The notes beneath the pieces are model-generated. The model worked only from the letters and a program-made list of their open reading frames with translations, was not told the DNA's origin and searched no databases. A DNA stretch of 64,000 nt, from the NCBI GenBank assembly GCA_030428945.1, contig JAUIEC010000021.1:1-64000 (forward strand), in the 5' to 3' direction. Shown piece after piece: positions 60,826 to 64,000 of this stretch. The position numbers were made by a program, and so were the translations under genes. The stretch is from Phycisphaerae bacterium (GTDB lineage Bacteria > Planctomycetota > Phycisphaerae > UBA1845 > Fen-1342). Within the stretch, counting starts at the first letter, position 1. Each line of letters starts with the position of its first letter.

Positions 60826-62145
60826 ATGGCTGAACGAGACCTGGACAACTTCCTGTCTGAACAGGACTTCGATCTGAACACCTACAACGACTATGCCGAC
60901 CTGGTCTACGCCAGCGGTCGGGACCGCGAACGGTTCGACTCCCTGATCAACGAGCAGCGCAGCGCTTCCGGCGCCGCCAAGCTCAACGTCGCCATCGGCC
61001 TGCTGATCCTGAACCGTTTCAGCGAAGCGATCGAGTGGTTCGACAAGGCCGGCGCCGGCAAGACCCGCGACTACTTCAAGGCCCAGGCCGCCCGGGCCCT
61101 GAACCGCTACGACGAGGCCGTCGAGGCCTACGCCGCCGCCGCCAAGGCCGGCTGGGACTCGCTTGACTGCGAACTGAACGCCGCCGTCGCCGAAATCCGG
61201 GCCGGCAAAGTCGATGCCGCCGCCAAGCGGATCGCGGCCCAGGAACGGGCCGGCGTCGACCGGGCCGTCTGGCATTACGCCAGCGGATACCTGGCCGAAG
61301 CGAACGACGACCGCGAGGCCGCCGCGGCCGCCTATGCCAAGGCCCTGCAACTGGACGCGAACCACTCCGAGTCGCTCTTCCGGATGGCCTGGCTCAGCGA
61401 CCTGGCCGGTGATGACGAGCAGGCGATCGAACTCTATGAGCAGCTTGCCAGCCGTCCGCGGGCGCACGTCAACGCCCTGATCAACCTGGCCGTCGTCTTC
61501 GAGGACCGCAACGAGTACGACCGGGCCGCCGCGGCGCTGCGCCGCGTCCTGGGCGTGATCCCGAACCATGCCCGCGCCCGCCTGTTCCTCCGCGACGTCG
61601 AGAGCAGCCGCTCGATGGTCATCAACGAGGACGCCGTCAAGCGCGACGAGACCCGCAACCGCCTGCTCGAAACGCCGATCAGCGAATTCGAACTGTCGGT
61701 CCGGGCCCGCAACTGCCTGAAGAAGATGCAGATCCGCTCGCTCGGCGACCTGCTCAAGCTCAGCGAGGCCGAACTGCTCAGCTACAAGAACTTCGGCGAA
61801 ACCTCGCTCAACGAAATCAAGAACCTGCTGTCCAAGCGCGGCCTGCGCCTCGGCCAGCGGCCGGAAGAGATCGACATCAGCATGATCCAGACCCCGGTCG
61901 CCCCGACCCAGAAGGTCGCCGTGCCGGCCGGCAGCGAGGGCGTGCTCGCCAAGCCGGTCTCCGAGATGGAACTGAGCGTCCGGGCCCGGCGCTGCCTGCA
62001 GCGGCTCAGCATCAGCACGATCGGCGACCTGATTCAGCACACCGAACCCGAGCTGCTCTCGACCCGTAACTTCGGGGTCACGTCGCTCAACGAGATCAAG
62101 GCCCGCCTGAGCGAGATGAACCTGTCGCTGGCCACGAAACAATAG
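60826..62145 (+). CDS. TPR protein with two RNA polymerase alpha-CTD-like domains
   Basis: This 439-aa protein has helical TPR-like repeats over about residues 30-265 (for example LNRFSEAIEWFDKAG and NEYDRAAAALRRVLGVIPNH). Two domains like the C-terminal domain of RNA polymerase alpha follow, at about 283-350 and 375-437. In the first, the positions that contact DNA in E. coli alpha are kept: Arg293 (R265), Asn296 (N268), Asn322 (N294), Gly324 (G296), Ser327 (S299) and Glu330 (E302), with Thr326 at K298. The second keeps Arg386, Asn415, Gly417, Ser420 and Glu423 but has Arg389 at N268. No alpha N-terminal domain is present, so it is not a polymerase subunit. The ATG at 60826 has GGAG upstream. 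Confidence 0.88.
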   Translation: MAERDLDNFLSEQDFDLNTYNDYADLVYASGRDRERFDSLINEQRSASGAAKLNVAIGLLILNRFSEAIEWFDKAGAGKTRDYFKAQAARALNRYDEAVEAYAAAAKAGWDSLDCELNAAVAEIRAGKVDAAAKRIAAQERAGVDRAVWHYASGYLAEANDDREAAAAAYAKALQLDANHSESLFRMAWLSDLAGDDEQAIELYEQLASRPRAHVNALINLAVVFEDRNEYDRAAAALRRVLGVIPNHARARLFLRDVESSRSMVINEDAVKRDETRNRLLETPISEFELSVRARNCLKKMQIRSLGDLLKLSEAELLSYKNFGETSLNEIKNLLSKRGLRLGQRPEEIDISMIQTPVAPTQKVAVPAGSEGVLAKPVSEMELSVRARRCLQRLSISTIGDLIQHTEPELLSTRNFGVTSLNEIKARLSEMNLSLATKQ

Positions 62146-62159
62146 AACCGGACCCGGCC

Positions 62160-63296
62160 GTGCCTGACCGGCGGCCTGTCCGTTACGAACTGCTCGCCCG
62201 CTGCGGGAAGGCCCGCCGCGGGCGTTTGCATACCCCCCACGGCACGATCGAGACGCCGGCCTTCATGCCGGTCGGCACCCGGGCGACCCTGAAGGGCCTG
62301 ACCCCGGACCAGTTGGCCGAGACCGGGTCGGAAATCGTCCTGGCCAACACGTACCACCTGATGCTGCGTCCGGGCGGGCCGGTGATCGAGGCGCTGGGCG
62401 GGCTGCACACCTTCATGTCCTGGGATCGCCCGGTGCTGACCGACAGCGGCGGGTTCCAGGTGTTCTCGCTGGCGGAACTTCGCCGGATGGGCGAGGACGG
62501 GGTCGTCTTCCGCTCGCACCTGGACGGGGCCCGCATCGAGCTGACGCCGGAGGTCTCGATCCGGGTCCAGAACGAACTGGGGGCCGACATCATTATGGCC
62601 TTCGACGAGTGTCCGCCGCTGCCCGGCACCCCCCGGGAGGTCGCGGATGCCGTTCGCCGCACGATCCGCTGGGCGCAGCGCTGCCAGGTCGCGCACGCCA
62701 ACCCGCGCCAGGCGCTCTACGGCATCGTGCAGGGCGGGCTGGACCTGGATCTGCGACGCGAGTGCTTCGAGGCCCTGGCCGCCCTGGACTTCGACGGCTA
62801 CGCGATCGGCGGGCTGAGCGTCGGCGAGCCGCCCCCGGCCATGTGGGGGCTGCTGGACGCGTTCGCCGACGACCTGCCGGCCGAGCGGGCCCGCTACCTG
62901 ATGGGGGTCGGCACGCCGCGGGACCTGGTGGAGTGCGTGGCGACCGGGATCGACCAGTTCGACTGCGTGCTGCCGACCCGCAACGGCCGCAAGAGCTATG
63001 CCTTTACGAGCGAGGGGCCGCTGCGGATGCGGAACGCGCGTCACAAGCTGGACCGCGGCCCGCTGGACCCGGCCTGCGACTGTTACACCTGCCGCCGGTT
63101 TTCGCGGGGGTACCTGCGGCACCTGTTTCTGACCGGCGAGGTGCTTGGAGCGTCGCTGCTTTCTCTGCATAATGTGCGGTTCTACCAGACGCTGATGGCG
63201 TCCATCCGCCGGGCGATCGAGGAAGATCGGTTCGCGGCGTGGCGGCAGGCGTTCCTGCGAACCCCGGCGGCTGGTGCGAGTGAGGAGAGCGCATGA
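62160..63296 (+). CDS. tgt: Queuine/preQ1 tRNA-ribosyltransferase
   Basis: This 378-aa enzyme exchanges guanine-34 in GUN-anticodon tRNAs for preQ1. Visible residues: general base Asp95 (TDSGGFQ), nucleophile Asp268 (QFDCVLPTRNGRK), and zinc ligands Cys306, Cys308, Cys311 and His337 (CDCYTC...SLHNV). Length is normal. The start is the GTG at 62160, 14 bases after the TPR/alpha-CTD stop. The tgt-yajC neighbourhood is a common bacterial arrangement. Confidence 0.96.
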   Translation: MPDRRPVRYELLARCGKARRGRLHTPHGTIETPAFMPVGTRATLKGLTPDQLAETGSEIVLANTYHLMLRPGGPVIEALGGLHTFMSWDRPVLTDSGGFQVFSLAELRRMGEDGVVFRSHLDGARIELTPEVSIRVQNELGADIIMAFDECPPLPGTPREVADAVRRTIRWAQRCQVAHANPRQALYGIVQGGLDLDLRRECFEALAALDFDGYAIGGLSVGEPPPAMWGLLDAFADDLPAERARYLMGVGTPRDLVECVATGIDQFDCVLPTRNGRKSYAFTSEGPLRMRNARHKLDRGPLDPACDCYTCRRFSRGYLRHLFLTGEVLGASLLSLHNVRFYQTLMASIRRAIEEDRFAAWRQAFLRTPAAGASEESA

Positions 63297-63658
63297 CATC
63301 TCTGGCCTGGATCCTGGCGCAGACGAGCAATCCGGCGAACCCGGGCACTGGCACCGCCCCGTCCGGTGACCCGTTCGGCCCGATGATCGGCATTATGCTG
63401 GCGATCGGCGTCTTCTACTTCTTCCTGCTGCGCGGGCAGCGGAAGGACCGCAAGAAGGTGCAGACCATGCTCGACAACCTGAAGGCCAACGACCGCGTGC
63501 AGACGATCGGCGGCATGTTCGGCCGCGTCGTCCGCGTCCGCGACGACCAGGTCCAGTTGCAGGTCGACGAGAACAGCAACGTCCGCGTCTGGTTCAACCG
63601 GGCCGCGATCAAGGACGTCGTCACCGCCGGCACCGGCGAGGCCGAGAGCAAAGGCTAG
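63293..63658 (+). CDS. yajC: Preprotein translocase subunit YajC
   Basis: This 121-aa protein has one membrane helix (MIGIMLAIGVFYFFLLRGQRK) followed by the YajC core, LDNLKANDRVQTIGGMFGRVVRV. It accompanies SecDF in protein export. The N-terminal 30 residues are Pro/Gly/Thr-rich. Its ATG overlaps the tgt stop by four bases. secD, often next, is replaced here by a DUF58 gene. Confidence 0.93.
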   Translation: MTSLAWILAQTSNPANPGTGTAPSGDPFGPMIGIMLAIGVFYFFLLRGQRKDRKKVQTMLDNLKANDRVQTIGGMFGRVVRVRDDQVQLQVDENSNVRVWFNRAAIKDVVTAGTGEAESKG

Positions 63659-63666
63659 CCCCGGCC

Positions 63667-64000
63667 GTGTCGCTGGCCCGCTACCTCGACCCGGAAGTCA
63701 TACAGCAGGTCGCCCGCCTGGACCTGCGGGCCCGCTTCATCGTCGAGGGCTTCCTGGCCGGCCTGCATCGCTCGCCGTTTCACGGGTTGAGCGTCGAGTT
63801 CGCCGAACACCGCAAATATGTCCAGGGTGACGACCTTCGGCAGATCGACTGGAACGTCTACGCCCGCACCGACCGCCTCTTCGTCCGCCGCTACACCGCC
63901 GAGACGCACCTGGACTGCTACCTGCTCGTCGACGCGTCGGCCAGCATGGGGCCGGTCGGGTACGAGGTGCACGCCCGGCGGGCCGAGAAACTCAACTACG
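63667..64000 (+). CDS. DUF58 domain protein, 5' part (cut by window edge)
   Basis: A GTG at 63667, eight bases after yajC, opens a frame of 111 codons that runs off the window. The protein reads VSLARYLDPEVIQQVARLDL and contains YVQGDDLRQIDWNVYART and LLVDASASMGP, the DUF58 signature and a MIDAS-like motif. It is a second DUF58 gene, with a different N-terminus from 27945-28820. A MoxR gene could lie further right or elsewhere. Confidence 0.85.
   Translation, partial: MSLARYLDPEVIQQVARLDLRARFIVEGFLAGLHRSPFHGLSVEFAEHRKYVQGDDLRQIDWNVYARTDRLFVRRYTAETHLDCYLLVDASASMGPVGYEVHARRAEKLNY

Noticed and set aside
60679..62142. In-frame upstream extension of metH to 1678 codons
   Set aside because: It runs antisense through the TPR/alpha-CTD gene and adds a low-complexity segment with no MetH similarity. 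The GTG at 60678 gives the normal length.

Overview
The window is GC-rich, densely coded DNA that most resembles Planctomycetota, probably a Phycisphaerae-like lineage. This is inferred from gene content: three secreted proteins end in GC-type dockerin tails, two type IV prepilin-like proteins carry the planctomycete DGH(V) C-terminal motif, an ECF sigma factor sits beside a Ser/Thr kinase-TPR protein, there is a CGYDLxGNxxGxCPECG zinc ribbon, and DUF58/Bat genes and flotillin/NfeD are present. I see no rRNA, tRNA, CRISPR array, transposase or integrase.

Layout. 0.3-4.4 kb (minus): histidine kinase, lipoprotein, dockerin-tailed secreted protein. 4.6-8.0 kb (plus): ECF sigma factor and its kinase-TPR partner. 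8.2-11.8 kb (minus): two small membrane proteins, an FmdB-type zinc ribbon, flotillin and an NfeD-like protein. 12.1-14.4 kb (minus): ruvC-ruvA-ruvB. 14.6-16.9 kb (plus): S41 protease. 17.2-22.7 kb (minus): the Hen1/Pnkp RNA-repair pair and a phosphohexomutase. 23.0 kb (plus): an isochorismatase-fold protein with Ser at the catalytic Cys position. 23.8-28.8 kb (minus): a five-gene DUF58/Bat cluster without MoxR. 28.9-33.9 kb (minus): purine-type permease, metallo-hydrolase and OPT transporter. 34.5-40.2 kb (minus): a prepilin, then a polyamine operon (pyruvoyl arginine decarboxylase, agmatinase, membrane protein), then a homocysteine methyltransferase pair.

40.5-45.3 kb (plus) is a compact Mu-like capsid cassette: portal, GNAT enzyme, gpI-like protease, decoration-like protein, major capsid, gp36-like protein and one unknown. 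It has no terminase, tail, lysis or integration genes. 45.4-50.7 kb (plus): DUF368 lipid-carrier transporter, Na+/solute symporter fused to a zinc ribbon, VKOR-DsbA-DsbA fusion and a membrane protein. 50.7-53.9 kb (minus): dockerin-tailed esterase, zinc-ribbon protein and prepilin. 54.2-56.5 kb (plus): two related secreted proteins. 57.1-60.7 kb (minus): metH. 60.8-64.0 kb (plus): a TPR protein with two RNA polymerase alpha-CTD-like domains, tgt, yajC and the start of a second DUF58 gene.

The intergenic DNA is the strangest part. It holds (i) a composite palindromic repeat in five complete copies plus one cut copy, whose stems are kept while loop sequences vary; (ii) octamer tandem arrays of three sequence classes, most of them starting within about 20 bases of a stop codon and reading in the gene's sense; and (iii) a second hairpin repeat found 32-36 bases past two minus-strand genes. 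Genes are tightly packed, with many ATGA/GTGA stop-start overlaps, so translational coupling is likely common. The best candidates for something undescribed are the repeat families, the reduced capsid cassette and the TPR/alpha-CTD protein.
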